Shown: positions 51,970-61,278, numbered from the stretch's first letter. The stretch: DNA of 64,000 nt from Victivallis lenta (GCF_009695545.1 NZ_VUNS01000025.1:1-64000); one strand, 5' to 3'. Notes: generated by a model from the letters alone, not told the origin. Made by a program: numbers and translations.

Positions 51970-52173
51970 TTTTTATTCCTGCGGAACTCCCCGGGAGGAG
52001 GAAACAAATTACTGAATTCAGCAGCCGCCCCCCCTCTTCCCGGGGGAACCGGCGCTTACTGTAGCATGGTTTCCGAAAACGTCAAGCAGTTTCTCCCGTC
52101 CGTCAGGCCGAAGATGCGGTGTTTTCCGGCTTCCCGGCTTGAACCGGCGCCGGAAAGCGTGTATTTTATCAGC

Positions 52174-52896
52174 ATGGAGATTATGAATCGTACGTCATCG
52201 GATGCGGAACGCCTGACCGCCGCCTGCGTGTTGAGCGTGGTCGGCGGCTTTCTCGACATCTACACTTATCTGTACCGGGGAAAGGTATTCGCCAATGCCG
52301 TGACCGGGAACATGGTGCTTTTCGGCTTCCACCTGGCCCACCGGCAATGGGGGGAGGGGACGCGGTATCTGCTGGCGATTCTGTTCTATGCCTTCGGCAT
52401 TTTCACTGCGGAAATCGTTCATGCGAAGCTGCCGAAGTCCCGGCGGCTTTCCTGGCACCAGTCCGTGATTCTGCTCGAACTCGCATGTCTGCTCCCGGTC
52501 TGCTTTATTCCGTACGGCGAATTCGATTTCCTCGTCAATGCGCTGATCTCCTTCGTCTGTGCCTTGCAGGTGCAGACCTTCCGCCGCGTGCACGGGCTGC
52601 CGTTCGCCTCCACGATGTGCACCGGCAACCTGCGCAGCGGCACGGACGCCCTGTTCCGCAGCCTGTTCGGGAAAGTTCCGGGTGAGCTGCGCAAGGCGCT
52701 GCACTATTACGGCGTGATCGTCTGCTTCATTTTCGGCGCCGTTTCGGGGGCGCTTCTGCTGCACCGGTTCGGACATTATGTCTTTCTGCTCGCTCCGGCC
52801 GGGCTGTGCGCGGTCTTTTTCCTGATCGCAACCCGGCGCGGAGTCGCTTCCTGGCGGCGCTCGCTCCGCGGCGTTTTCCGGAAACTCCGGGGCTGA
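52174..52896 (+). CDS. YoaK-family (DUF1275) membrane protein, 240 aa
   Basis: Six or so membrane helices with the family marks CVLSVVGGFLDIYTYLYRG (residues about 14-32), FANAVTGNMVLFGFHLA (near 37) and a second half-repeat VCALQVQTFRRVHGLPFAST with CTGNLRSGTDALF. These proteins are inner-membrane proteins of unknown transport function. Three in-frame starts occur (52066, 52174, 52183); 52174 gives the normal length and the usual sequence before helix 1. No clear operon partner. Confidence 0.85.
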   Translation: MEIMNRTSSDAERLTAACVLSVVGGFLDIYTYLYRGKVFANAVTGNMVLFGFHLAHRQWGEGTRYLLAILFYAFGIFTAEIVHAKLPKSRRLSWHQSVILLELACLLPVCFIPYGEFDFLVNALISFVCALQVQTFRRVHGLPFASTMCTGNLRSGTDALFRSLFGKVPGELRKALHYYGVIVCFIFGAVSGALLLHRFGHYVFLLAPAGLCAVFFLIATRRGVASWRRSLRGVFRKLRG

Positions 52897-52936
52897 ATCC
52901 GCTCCGCGTTGACCCGTCGTGATTCCGGGTGCACCG

Positions 52937-55039
52937 CTAATTCTGCAGACGGATGACGCGGCCGCTCATCGGAGCCGGAGCATCCAGCCGGTACTCGTTT
53001 CCGGCAGTCGACGATGTGCCGGTTCCCGGAGCTGCGAACTCCTCGATGATCTTCCATTCTCCCGCCGGCAGCCGGAACGCGATCTGCGACGGCGGATTGT
53101 CGAAGACATGCACGAACAATGCCAGCTCCCGCCCGTCCCGGCTCCGGCGCACCAGAATCTGATTGCCGCGCAGTTTCCGCCAGGCCGGACTCATCATCGT
53201 GGACAGCGTGCTGCTGCCGTGCTTCAGGACCGGAACCAGACGCCGGTAGAACTCCATCGCTTCACGGACGAAAGCCCACTGTTCGTCATTGAGCCCGAGA
53301 ATATCGCCCGACAGGCAGAACCGCCCGAGCATGGCCGACGAAAGGATATAACCGAGCTTCTTCAACTCGTGCTGCGGCTTGACCACGGCCCAGATCTGGT
53401 TCTGGCGCGGCAGCATGAGCCGGTGCAGGCTCGCGGCGATCACCGGAATCTCCGGCTCTTCATGCGCGTCCGAAAACGACGACATCGAACTGAGCGCGAA
53501 CATCGACGGTTCAAGCCTGTGGCCGCCCGAGGAACAGTTCTCGATCACAAGCCCCGGATTCACTTCGCGCAGCCGGCGGAACATGCCGTAGGTGCCGAGC
53601 ACCTGGCGGCGCAACCCTTCGCCCGGGGAATCCGGGTGGTCGCAGCCGAAGCCGACGGTTTCGTTGTAGTCGACCTTGATATAGCCGAAGCCGTTCCGCT
53701 TCAACATCTGCACGACCTTCTCCTCCAGGATGGCTTTCGCCTCCGGGTCGTTCAGATTCCAGAAATGGCGATCCGGAAAGACCGGAATTCCGTCGAGGGT
53801 CAGATGATGCTTTTCGTATAACTTGAACGCTTTGCTTTGCGGTCCGCAGACTTCGAATTCAAACCAGATGCCCGGGATGAAGCCGTATTCGCGGATTTTG
53901 TCCGCGACGGCCTTCAGCCCGTTCGGAAAGAGGCGCGGGCTCGGTTCCCAGTCTCCCTGAGCCGCATACCATTCGGAGCCGTCGCTCTTGAACCAGCCTG
54001 CATCGATCACAAGATAACGGACCGGCGTACCGCGCAGCTTGTCGGCGATGGCAAGTACCTTCTCCTCGGTCGGATCGCCCCACGTCGTGCACCATTCGTT
54101 GAAGATGACCGGCAGATCCTCCTCGGACTCCGGCACGTCGAGGCGTGCTTCCTGCTCGGCCAGAAGCCGGGAACAGAGCGCGTCGAAGCCGTGCGCCGAG
54201 CAGGCGACAAAAGCCTCGGGAGCCGTGAAGGTCTCCCCGGCATCTATTGTCTTGCTCCAGTGGCCGAACTCCCGGTCGGCAAGACCGCCGGAAAGACTGA
54301 AATCCAGCGCCCGGCGGCGCGAAAATTCGATCTGCCACGAACCGGCCCAGGCGAGCTGCACGCCCCAGAAAACGCCGGTTTTCGCATCCTCGACCGCCGC
54401 GAACGGATGAAAACCGCGCACCGGCATCGTTCCGATCTGGCCGAAGCGTTCGCTGCAGACCGAGTGGCCGGACCAGGATCGTTCGAGGTGCAGCGCCTCG
54501 GCCGTGTCGGCGACATGGTACGCCTCGGCGCTCCAGCTTGAACGGAACCGGTGCAGCCGGATTCGCTCATGCTGTTCGTCGGACGCGTAAGGGCCGAGCC
54601 CGCCGAGCGCAAAACTTTCGATCATGTCGAGCGTGACCGGTTTCCGGGAACGGTTGCGGAATTCGACCGACACCGTGAAGACCGGCGTGTCTCCGCGCCA
54701 GGCCAGCCGGTGTGCAAGTTCGTATCCGCGCGGATCGGCGAGAATCGTTTCGACTTCGTGGTCGCGCATTTGCTGCTCCCGGAATCTGAACTGCTCCGTG
54801 GAGCCGTTGTGCCGCATCGAGCGGCCCGCGCCGAAGCCGCAGGTGTTGTGATCGCCGCGGATTTTGACTTCGGCGAGCGGCGTCAGCTCCGCGTTGTCGA
54901 TCTCCGACCGGTCCAAAGCCGGGGCAGGGGCGGCGGCCGGTACGAGCGCGAGTTCGACTTGACCGCTTTTGATGTTCTGCCAGTAAACGACTTCGGTGTC
55001 TCCGACCGTGACGGAGGAAAGCTTTTTGATCTCATCCAT
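52937..55039 (-). CDS. Alpha-galactosidase, GH36-type, 700 aa
   Basis: No signal peptide, so intracellular. An N-terminal beta-sandwich (1-300) precedes the barrel with VIDAGWFKSDG (near 345), GIWFEFEVCGP (near 390), YIKVDYNE with nucleophile Asp457, ENCSSGGHR (near 500) and SFSDAHEEPE with the acid/base Asp near 522. The C-terminal beta domain ends at RVIRLQN. It should release terminal alpha-galactose from oligosaccharides such as melibiose or raffinose. RBS AAGGAG precedes ATG 55039. It stands alone between a YoaK gene and a divergent phosphatase gene. Confidence 0.93.
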   Translation of the reverse strand: MDEIKKLSSVTVGDTEVVYWQNIKSGQVELALVPAAAPAPALDRSEIDNAELTPLAEVKIRGDHNTCGFGAGRSMRHNGSTEQFRFREQQMRDHEVETILADPRGYELAHRLAWRGDTPVFTVSVEFRNRSRKPVTLDMIESFALGGLGPYASDEQHERIRLHRFRSSWSAEAYHVADTAEALHLERSWSGHSVCSERFGQIGTMPVRGFHPFAAVEDAKTGVFWGVQLAWAGSWQIEFSRRRALDFSLSGGLADREFGHWSKTIDAGETFTAPEAFVACSAHGFDALCSRLLAEQEARLDVPESEEDLPVIFNEWCTTWGDPTEEKVLAIADKLRGTPVRYLVIDAGWFKSDGSEWYAAQGDWEPSPRLFPNGLKAVADKIREYGFIPGIWFEFEVCGPQSKAFKLYEKHHLTLDGIPVFPDRHFWNLNDPEAKAILEEKVVQMLKRNGFGYIKVDYNETVGFGCDHPDSPGEGLRRQVLGTYGMFRRLREVNPGLVIENCSSGGHRLEPSMFALSSMSSFSDAHEEPEIPVIAASLHRLMLPRQNQIWAVVKPQHELKKLGYILSSAMLGRFCLSGDILGLNDEQWAFVREAMEFYRRLVPVLKHGSSTLSTMMSPAWRKLRGNQILVRRSRDGRELALFVHVFDNPPSQIAFRLPAGEWKIIEEFAAPGTGTSSTAGNEYRLDAPAPMSGRVIRLQN

Positions 55040-55341
55040 ATCTGAGTTTCTCCTTTTTTCCTATAATTTACTCCCGCCCTCCGTTTTTACCAGCTTTTTT
55101 TCGGAAATTGCCGGAAATGGCCCGAAATGGCCCGGAATCAGATTAGTATTTTATGAAAAATGGATTGAAATGCAAAAAAAATGGATTATTTTGTATAGGA
55201 GAGAGAAGAGAAGAAATATGGTTTCCGGGGGGGCGTTCCCGGCGGCCGCTCCTGTCCGCGATTCCGGTTGCGGACAAGGGCCTTTTGCCGCCTTGCGTTC
55301 GGGTCCCGCAAACCCGCAATGCCGGAGAGGAGGGGCATGAG
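55040..55341. other. Divergent intergenic region with repeats, no gene
   Basis: Between the alpha-galactosidase and phosphatase genes. It is AT-rich on the right (55141-55215) and holds the 10-bp repeats at 55102-55141. Control regions of both genes must lie here; a clear consensus promoter was not found. Confidence 0.4.
55102..55141. repeat. Four imperfect 10-bp direct repeats
   Basis: CGGAAATTGC, CGGAAATGGC, CCGAAATGGC and CCGGAATCAG follow each other without gaps at 55102-55141. The 10-bp period suits a cooperative protein-binding array for one or both flanking genes. Confidence 0.55.
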
Positions 55342-55827
55342 ATGAGAGTGTATGTGGTACCGAGGACATATTTTGAGGTTCAGCGCGGCACCCTGGTTGA
55401 AGAGGAGTGTTTTGAGCGCTGCAACATCATCTCGATCAACGCTCCGTCCCGCGGCGAGATCCCGCCGTTTTCTCCCGGCTACGAGAATGCGCCGAATCTG
55501 CTTGAGCTCCGTTTCGACGATGTCGCCGATCCGGTCCGCGAGGCGGGGGGCGTTTTTATGAGCGAGGCAGACGGAGATGCGGTTCTCGCCTTCGTGAAGC
55601 GAATGGACCGGACCCGCCAGCTCTATGTGCATTGCACGGCCGGAATTACGCGTTCCGGCGCGGTCGGCGAGGTGATCGACTGGTTCGTCAACTGCTGCCT
55701 CGAGAAAAATCACGAGGACCACGCGATGTTCCTGCGCCGTCATCCGTATCTGGTGCCGAACCGGTGGGTGCGGCGCATTCTGCTCGAGAAGTTCCACTCC
55801 CACTGGCAGTTCGCCATGCAGGGCTGA
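55342..55827 (+). CDS. Small Cys-based tyrosine/dual-specificity phosphatase-like protein, 161 aa
   Basis: The PTP loop YVHCTAGITRSGAVG carries Cys98 and Arg104 in HCx5R form, with the general acid region NLLELRFDDVADP (near 52-64). It has no signal peptide. Length and layout match bacterial dual-specificity-like phosphatases (relatives of predicted protein tyrosine phosphatases). GGAGGGG lies before ATG 55342. It should remove phosphate from a protein or small molecule in the cytoplasm; the target is unknown. It ends 7 nt from the convergent sialidase-fold gene. Confidence 0.82.
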   Translation: MRVYVVPRTYFEVQRGTLVEEECFERCNIISINAPSRGEIPPFSPGYENAPNLLELRFDDVADPVREAGGVFMSEADGDAVLAFVKRMDRTRQLYVHCTAGITRSGAVGEVIDWFVNCCLEKNHEDHAMFLRRHPYLVPNRWVRRILLEKFHSHWQFAMQG

Positions 55828-55833
55828 ACGCCG

Positions 55834-56985
55834 TTACCGGAACAGGAGCCGGGCGATGAAGATCGAATTGTCGCTGCCGCGGTCAGTGCAGCGTTTCAGG
55901 TTTTCAGGTCCGGGAGGACCGGGGCTTTGCATCCACTCCGAAACGACGACCCAGGACTCCGTGCCGCTGAGGTGCGTGCAGCCGAAGTTTCCGAGCCGGG
56001 CGCCTCGTTCGGGAACCGCGATCCGTTCGGTGTCCCGCCGGATTCGCAGGGAGTCCGGATCGACCTCCGCCGCGAAGAGCGGGGCGCGGTGCCGGAACAC
56101 ATGGCCGTTGTTTTCGGCGCGGCGGGTGTAGACGAGCAGCAGCTTGCCGCCGCCCGTAATCCAGTGCTGCTGCGTACAGTAGTTGCCGAGCGGTTCGCCG
56201 TCGTCGAATTTCCATTCCACCGGCGGCCGGTAGCGGAGCCCGTCGCTGCTCACCGTCACATAGCCGGCTTCGTCGTTGCGCAGCGTCAGGTAGAAACGTC
56301 CGGCATATCCGATGACCGATGGCTCGCAGAAACCGCGCGGAACCGGGTGCGACAGCAGCGGGCCGTGTTCGAGGTAACGAAGGGTCTCCCCGTCGAAGCC
56401 GCACCGCATGACGGCGGCGCTGAAGCTGTTCTCCCACGGATGGCGCGCGGCTTCGCGGTTCATGGTGTAGAACGGAATCAGCAGTTCGCCGTTGTCGAGT
56501 TCGAGATACTGCGCGCACCCGGCCGCGGCGGAGAAAAAGGTGTCTTCCGGGTCGGACGGCATTTCGAGCAGACGGTAGCTGCTCCATTTCCCGTCGGCCG
56601 GATTCATGCAGCTCCAGACCGTATGGCGCGGCCGCGGGTCCGGCACAAACTCGTCATTCTGATAAACCATGCTTGCGCCGACAAGCAGAAAGCGGCCGGT
56701 TGCCCGGTGAAAATGCGGGGTGGCGTCGGCCATGGCAAGCTCCAGCTCCGGCCTGCCGGGGAACGGGCGGCGCGACAACTCCGGCACTTCGCAGATCGCG
56801 GACCAGCTTTTGCCGCCGTCGCGGCTCACGAGTTCGCGCATTCCGTAGTAGATGTCGCTGCCGGAGAGGCGCAGCGGCTGCGTGGTCATGACGGCAAAAC
56901 CGTCCGGCGCGACGGCGGCCCGCGCGTGCGTATAACAGAACTCACCCGAAAAGCAGGTGTCGATCCTCTTCAGCTCGATTTCCAT
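55834..56985 (-). CDS. Sialidase-fold (BNR-like) protein, 383 aa
   Basis: Six-bladed beta-propeller of the exo-alpha-sialidase class: ELVSRDGGKSWSAICEVP (an Asp-box, SxDxGxTW) near 52, then repeated blades such as GRFYLTLRNDEAGYVTVSSDG and GGGKLLLVYTRRAENNG. No signal peptide, so cytoplasmic. No full set of sialidase catalytic residues was identified, so it may be a hydrolase of another sugar or a lyase relative. Last gene of the overlapping operon with PfkB and Fe-ADH, 9 nt after PfkB. Confidence 0.65.
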   Translation of the reverse strand: MEIELKRIDTCFSGEFCYTHARAAVAPDGFAVMTTQPLRLSGSDIYYGMRELVSRDGGKSWSAICEVPELSRRPFPGRPELELAMADATPHFHRATGRFLLVGASMVYQNDEFVPDPRPRHTVWSCMNPADGKWSSYRLLEMPSDPEDTFFSAAAGCAQYLELDNGELLIPFYTMNREAARHPWENSFSAAVMRCGFDGETLRYLEHGPLLSHPVPRGFCEPSVIGYAGRFYLTLRNDEAGYVTVSSDGLRYRPPVEWKFDDGEPLGNYCTQQHWITGGGKLLLVYTRRAENNGHVFRHRAPLFAAEVDPDSLRIRRDTERIAVPERGARLGNFGCTHLSGTESWVVVSEWMQSPGPPGPENLKRCTDRGSDNSIFIARLLFR

Positions 56986-56994
56986 CGCGGAAGC

Positions 56995-57924
56995 TCACGC
57001 TTCGCTGAATTCGATGCGGCGGGCGATCGCGTCGGCATCGGACGGCGAAAAGCTGCCCGGAAATGCCGAAAGGCAGTTCGCGCTCGCGGCCGCCAGCGCC
57101 AGCCGGAACGAATCGAACGGGTCGTTCCCGTTCAGGAGTTCGCTCGCCCAGACCGCGCTGGCCGTATCGCCGCAGCCGATCGGATTCACGACATTGTCGA
57201 GGTGCGGAATCGTGTAGACGCAGATCTTTTTCCCGTCCGACGCATAGGCCTTTCCAGGGCCGTCGGTGATGGCGGCGAACCTGACGCCGGAGGAACGGAA
57301 CACGTTGGCGAGTCCCGCTTCAACGGTTTTCTCCCCCGTCATCGCCTGAAGCTCTTCGACGTTGATCTTGAGCCAGATTTCGACGCCGGATTCGAAAACC
57401 GGCTGCAGGTTCTGATAGGAGTCGAGCAGAAGCGGCTTTTTTTGTTCGAGCACCGTTGCCGCGGCGCGGGCGTAGAGTCCCGGATCGGTTCCGGTCGGCA
57501 GCGTGCCGCAGAAAGCGGCCGCGCCGGAGTCGTCGAGCGCGTCTTCGAAATAGTCGAGCAGCATTTTGACCTCGGCCGGATCGGCCGGGTAAGAGGGTTC
57601 GATGACTTCCGTCATGGTTCCGGTTTCGCGGCAGAGGCAGGTCGTGCAGCAGCGGGTCGCACCGCCGGTTCTGACCGAGAAGACCGACATTCCCTCACGG
57701 GCGAGCTCAGTTTGAATACGGTCGCCGTTTTCGCCGCCGGTGAACTGGACCAGTCTGCCGACCGCCCGGGAATGGCAGGCCGCAGCCCGGCAGAAGTTGA
57801 TCCCCTTGCCGGCCGGAAACTGCTGCATCTCTTTGGCCCGGTTGATTTTTCCGTATGCGAAACGGTCAAAGAACAAAGTTTTCTGCCAGGCCGGATTCGG
57901 CCCGAGTACCGCGATGTTGTTCAT
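56995..57924 (-). CDS. PfkB-family sugar kinase (hexose/1-phosphofructokinase type), 309 aa
   Basis: Ribokinase-fold kinase: NPAWQKTLFFDRFAYGKINR at the start, FPAGKGINFCRAAA near 40 (substrate loop), ITDGPGKAYASDG near 230 and NPIGCGDTASAVWASELL near 255, where the GAGD anion hole is GCGD. It phosphorylates a sugar or sugar phosphate with ATP. It overlaps the iron alcohol dehydrogenase gene by 4 nt, suggesting the two act on one small sugar alcohol or keto sugar. Exact substrate unknown. Confidence 0.87.
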   Translation of the reverse strand: MNNIAVLGPNPAWQKTLFFDRFAYGKINRAKEMQQFPAGKGINFCRAAACHSRAVGRLVQFTGGENGDRIQTELAREGMSVFSVRTGGATRCCTTCLCRETGTMTEVIEPSYPADPAEVKMLLDYFEDALDDSGAAAFCGTLPTGTDPGLYARAAATVLEQKKPLLLDSYQNLQPVFESGVEIWLKINVEELQAMTGEKTVEAGLANVFRSSGVRFAAITDGPGKAYASDGKKICVYTIPHLDNVVNPIGCGDTASAVWASELLNGNDPFDSFRLALAAASANCLSAFPGSFSPSDADAIARRIEFSEA

Positions 57925-59027
57925 CCCATGAGCTCCTTTAAAATCATCCTGACCTCATCGTCCGAAAAATCGCGCGGATTGCTCTTCATGCTGCCCGAGC
58001 GGCAGTTTTTGACGATGAAGTCGAAATGTTCCTCTTTCAGCCCGTATCGGCTGAAATTCTCCGGCAGGCCGACGGCGCGGCGCAGCTCTTCGATCGCGGC
58101 GATCATCGCCTCGGCGGAGTCCTGCACCAGCATTCCGGCCAGCACTTCCATCTTCTCCCGGCAGGCCGGCAGATTCCGGCGCAGCAGCGCCGGCAGCAGG
58201 ATCGCGCAGCAGACGCCGTGCGGCACGTGCAGCAGGCTGCCGAGCGGATGGCCGATGCCGTGCACGGAGCCGAGCCCGGACTGCGCGAAGGCCATCGCGG
58301 CCAGCATGCTTCCCTCGGCGACCATGGTACGGGCCGGCGGTGCGGATTCCCGGACGGCCGGGAGCAGCATCGTGAACACGTCGGCCGCCGCTTTGAGGGC
58401 CAGAGCCTCGCTGGCGACATTCGCTTTTTTCGACAGGTAGCTTTCAATCCCCTGAGTCAGCGCGTCAAAACCGCTCGCGGCCGTTACTCCGGGGGGACAA
58501 TCCCAGGTCAGTTCGGGGTCGACGATTGCGACGTCGGCGAACATCGTATCGTGCCGGATGGACTGTTTGATCCCGGTTTCCGGGTCGGTCAGCACCGCGT
58601 TCGGCGTGATTTCGGCGCCTGTTCCGGCCGTGGTCGGCAACGCCGCGAAAAAACAGCCTTTCCCGCCGATCTTCCGCCTGCCGTAAAAGTAGTCGGCGAC
58701 GCTGCCCTCCTGCCGCATCAGCGCGGCGGCGGTCTTGGCCGCGTCGATGGCGGAGCCGCCGCCCCAGCCGATGACGCAGCCGGCATCGATCTCCCGCCCG
58801 GCGGCGATGATCCGCTCCACATCCGGGATCGGCGGTTCCGGGGAGGCGTCGGAGACCAGCCGCACCGTGCGCCCTTCGAGCGCGGGCAGCAGTTCCGCTT
58901 CGACCCTCCGCCTCGAGTGGCGTCCGGTCACGATGAGCACATTGCCGGGAGCCAGCAGCCCCGGCAGCCCGCGGCGTTCGCCGCAGCCGAACAGAATCCG
59001 GCCCGGAAGATGAAATTCACAATTCAT
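57921..59027 (-). CDS. Iron-containing alcohol dehydrogenase, 368 aa
   Basis: Group III dehydrogenase: IGWGGGSAIDAAKTAAALM (NAD-binding, near 88), ALPTTAGTGAEITPNAVL near 130, GFDALTQGIESYLSKKAN near 185 and HGIGHPLGSLLHVPHGVCC near 255, which carry the Asp and His iron ligands. It interconverts an alcohol or polyol and its aldehyde or ketone. It overlaps PfkB (4 nt) and RNase III (4 nt), so three unrelated functions are translated as one coupled chain. Confidence 0.9.
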   Translation of the reverse strand: MNCEFHLPGRILFGCGERRGLPGLLAPGNVLIVTGRHSRRRVEAELLPALEGRTVRLVSDASPEPPIPDVERIIAAGREIDAGCVIGWGGGSAIDAAKTAAALMRQEGSVADYFYGRRKIGGKGCFFAALPTTAGTGAEITPNAVLTDPETGIKQSIRHDTMFADVAIVDPELTWDCPPGVTAASGFDALTQGIESYLSKKANVASEALALKAAADVFTMLLPAVRESAPPARTMVAEGSMLAAMAFAQSGLGSVHGIGHPLGSLLHVPHGVCCAILLPALLRRNLPACREKMEVLAGMLVQDSAEAMIAAIEELRRAVGLPENFSRYGLKEEHFDFIVKNCRSGSMKSNPRDFSDDEVRMILKELMG

Positions 59028-59743
59028 ACATTCGCCTCATGTTCCGTCAGATACAGATACAACACATGCGCCGCCGAGCTCTCCGCCTGCTTGCGGCTGG
59101 CGGCGCGTCCGAACGCGACATAACCGCGCAGCGAAACTTCCACTTCGTAGACCGGCTGGTGCTCCGGACCCGTCGTGCGCAGCACGGTATAGACCGGCGG
59201 CTGCCCCCAGCGGGCCTGGGAGTACTCCTGGAGCAGTCCCTTCGGGTTGATCGTATGGAGGAGCGAGCGCGGGTCCGGGTATTCCGTCGAGAACATCCCG
59301 GTGATGAATTCTTTGACCGCTTCGAATCCGGCATCGAGGTAGAACGCTCCGAGCAGCGCCTCAAAGAGATCGGCCAGCGTCGAATCGCGCCCGGCGCCGC
59401 CGGACTCCTTCTCGCCGCGGCCGACCAGCAGATATTCGCCGAGCTCGAGCTTGCGGGCAAGGCGGGCCAGCGCAGGCTCGCGCACGAGCGCCGAGCGGAT
59501 TTTCGTCATCGCTCCCTCGTCGCAGTCGGGATAGAGCCGGAACAGATAGTCGGTCAGCACGATTTCGAGGACGGCATCGCCGAGGAACTCCAGCCGCTGG
59601 TTGTCGTAAGAGAGTGAATTCTCCACGGCGTAGGAACGGTGGGTCAGCGCCTCGGTCAGGCGGCTGCTCCACGGGATATCGTTCCCGAGGCGGGCTTTGA
59701 GTTCATTGATATCGCGCGGCACGGTTCCACTCCTCGGTTTCAT
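59024..59743 (-). CDS. rnc: Ribonuclease III
   Basis: The catalytic domain has RLEFLGDAVLEIVLTDYL (the rnc signature, residues about 50-67), ALTHRSYAVENS and DLFEALLGAFYLDAGF (second acidic pair). The last 75 residues are a double-stranded RNA-binding domain (NPKGLLQEYSQARWG to AAHVLYLYL). Length 239 aa matches the family. It processes rRNA precursors and other double-stranded RNA. The start overlaps the lipoate ligase gene by 41 nt and the end overlaps the dehydrogenase gene by 4 nt. Confidence 0.96.
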   Translation of the reverse strand: MKPRSGTVPRDINELKARLGNDIPWSSRLTEALTHRSYAVENSLSYDNQRLEFLGDAVLEIVLTDYLFRLYPDCDEGAMTKIRSALVREPALARLARKLELGEYLLVGRGEKESGGAGRDSTLADLFEALLGAFYLDAGFEAVKEFITGMFSTEYPDPRSLLHTINPKGLLQEYSQARWGQPPVYTVLRTTGPEHQPVYEVEVSLRGYVAFGRAASRKQAESSAAHVLYLYLTEHEANV

Positions 59744-60404
59744 ACTTCGAGCGGGCGAGCGTTTCGGCCCGTTCGATCCACTCCGGCGGGATCGGCATTG
59801 CGCGGAACGTCACTCCGAAAAAGCCCTGCAGCGCGTCGAGGAGCGCCGCATTCAGCTTCTCCCAGTCTCCGCCGGCGGCGGAGAGCCGGATGCTGCCCTG
59901 GTGCAGGATGCCGTTCCGGGTCCGGCGCTGCGCGGCTCCGGCGTATTTGCTGCCGGCCTCGGCCACGATGTCGAATTTGCTCGGCGAGACGAAGCATTTC
60001 ATGGTGGCGCGGTCGACATTCGGCGTTTCGTCGCTTTTGAGTTCGGCCGCGACGCCGAGCGCGGCCAGCATCGGCAGCATCGCTTCGTGGAAGATCCGGT
60101 AGCTGTCCATGCGGTTCAGATCGGTCAGGGAGTGTCCGGCCGGAATGACCGCCGTGTAAGTCAGGTCGACGTCGTGGTAAACGTTTCCGCCGCCGGTCGG
60201 GCGGCGGACGATCGCATAACGCGCCTCTTCGCTTTCCGGGTAGAGCTGGGAGCTGCCGATCGAGAGCGACGGCCGGTCCCAGCGGTAGGTGCGGATCAGC
60301 GGAGCGCCGAGCGACGACGCTTCTTCGAGCAGGATTTCATCCATGCTCATATTGAAAAAGGGGTCGTGCGTTCCGTCGCGCCAGAGCAGCCAGCTTTCGC
60401 TCAT
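59703..60404 (-). CDS. Lipoate-protein ligase-like protein, 233 aa
   Basis: LplA/BirA-fold ligase: FNMSMDEILLEEA near 16, RWDRPSLSIGSSQ near 42, AIVRRPTGGGNVYHDVDLTYT (the RRxxGGGxVxHD motif) near 65 and PSKFDIVAEAGSKYAGAAQRR (the catalytic Lys region, near 144). ILHQGSI is the usual product-site strand. It attaches lipoate or octanoate to E2 or GcvH proteins. The start at 60404 overlaps the kinase stop by 4 nt. It is smaller than E. coli LplA, lacking the accessory domain, as in many single-domain forms. Confidence 0.85.
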   Translation of the reverse strand: MSESWLLWRDGTHDPFFNMSMDEILLEEASSLGAPLIRTYRWDRPSLSIGSSQLYPESEEARYAIVRRPTGGGNVYHDVDLTYTAVIPAGHSLTDLNRMDSYRIFHEAMLPMLAALGVAAELKSDETPNVDRATMKCFVSPSKFDIVAEAGSKYAGAAQRRTRNGILHQGSIRLSAAGGDWEKLNAALLDALQGFFGVTFRAMPIPPEWIERAETLARSKYETEEWNRAARYQ

Positions 60405-61258
60405 GATCTGCCGTCCTTCCGGATGCGGCCGGTCAGGTAGCCGACCCGGGCGTCGAGCGCGCTGCCGGCGAGATTGTAGCCGGAGAGCTCCTTGTATTTG
60501 CGCGTGAAGTCCCCGATGACCGTGTCGGCGTCGAGCTTGACCTGCGGCGCACGGCTTTTCACGCAGCGCAGATAGGAGGAGATGACCCGGGCGAGCTCGC
60601 GCTTCCGGCGCGGCTCCGGCATCTCTTCGACGTGAATCCTGCAGCCGTCGAGGTCGATGACTCCCCAGCCGGAGTAGATTCCGATCTGGCTCTTGCGGCA
60701 GAAGATGTTGCGCAAACTCAGGTCGCCGTGTTCGACGCCCGCCGCGTGCATCTTGACCATGAGCGCCGTCACGCCCGAAACGAACTGCCGGTACGGGTCG
60801 CCCTGCGCGAACTCCCCGGCCAGCTTGTCCAGCGGAAGCTGGAGCGTCGAGAGCTCCCGCGTCACGAGGAAGTCTTCGTACGGCAGGCGAAACTTCGTCC
60901 GGCGCGCGGCGATCAGGACCTCCGGCGTCGGAATTTCGAACTCCTTCAGCCGCACCGCTCCGGCCAGCACCCGCTCGGGGCGCGGGGTTTTGAAGATTTT
61001 CCGGAACGCATTCCAGCAGCCGCGGAAATTGTAGCGCTTGATGAACACCCCGCCCGCAACAACGGCGAAAACCTTGCGTCCGCTCTTGCACTTGCGCGCC
61101 GACGGGTCGTCGATCAGTTTCAGCGTCTCGGCCGGATCGTTGCCGGCGTGCATCCAGTCCCGCCGGACGAGCCCGGCGAATCCGGAGCCTTCGAACGGCA
61201 GATAGTTTCCGTTTTCCGTGACGGTTTCGAGAATTTCCGGCAGACCGGGTTGTTCCAT
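60401..61258 (-). CDS. Kdo/WaaP-type lipopolysaccharide kinase-like protein, 285 aa
   Basis: Protein-kinase-fold enzyme: FAVVAGGVFIKRYNFRG (Lys of strand 3, near 68), HGDLSLRNIF (catalytic loop HGDxxxxN, near 175) and GVIDLDGCRI (the DFG-like metal Asp, near 200). It fits heptose or Kdo kinases of the lipopolysaccharide core better than protein kinases. First gene of the overlapping operon. A strong hairpin at 61279-61315 lies upstream, behind leuB. Confidence 0.8.
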   Translation of the reverse strand: MEQPGLPEILETVTENGNYLPFEGSGFAGLVRRDWMHAGNDPAETLKLIDDPSARKCKSGRKVFAVVAGGVFIKRYNFRGCWNAFRKIFKTPRPERVLAGAVRLKEFEIPTPEVLIAARRTKFRLPYEDFLVTRELSTLQLPLDKLAGEFAQGDPYRQFVSGVTALMVKMHAAGVEHGDLSLRNIFCRKSQIGIYSGWGVIDLDGCRIHVEEMPEPRRKRELARVISSYLRCVKSRAPQVKLDADTVIGDFTRKYKELSGYNLAGSALDARVGYLTGRIRKDGRS

Positions 61259-61278
61259 GTGCTCTGTTCTCCGCGAAC

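Noticed and set aside
55927-58440. Plus-strand open frame of 837 codons
   Set aside because: Antisense to the sialidase-fold, PfkB and dehydrogenase genes, which have clear motifs and overlaps.
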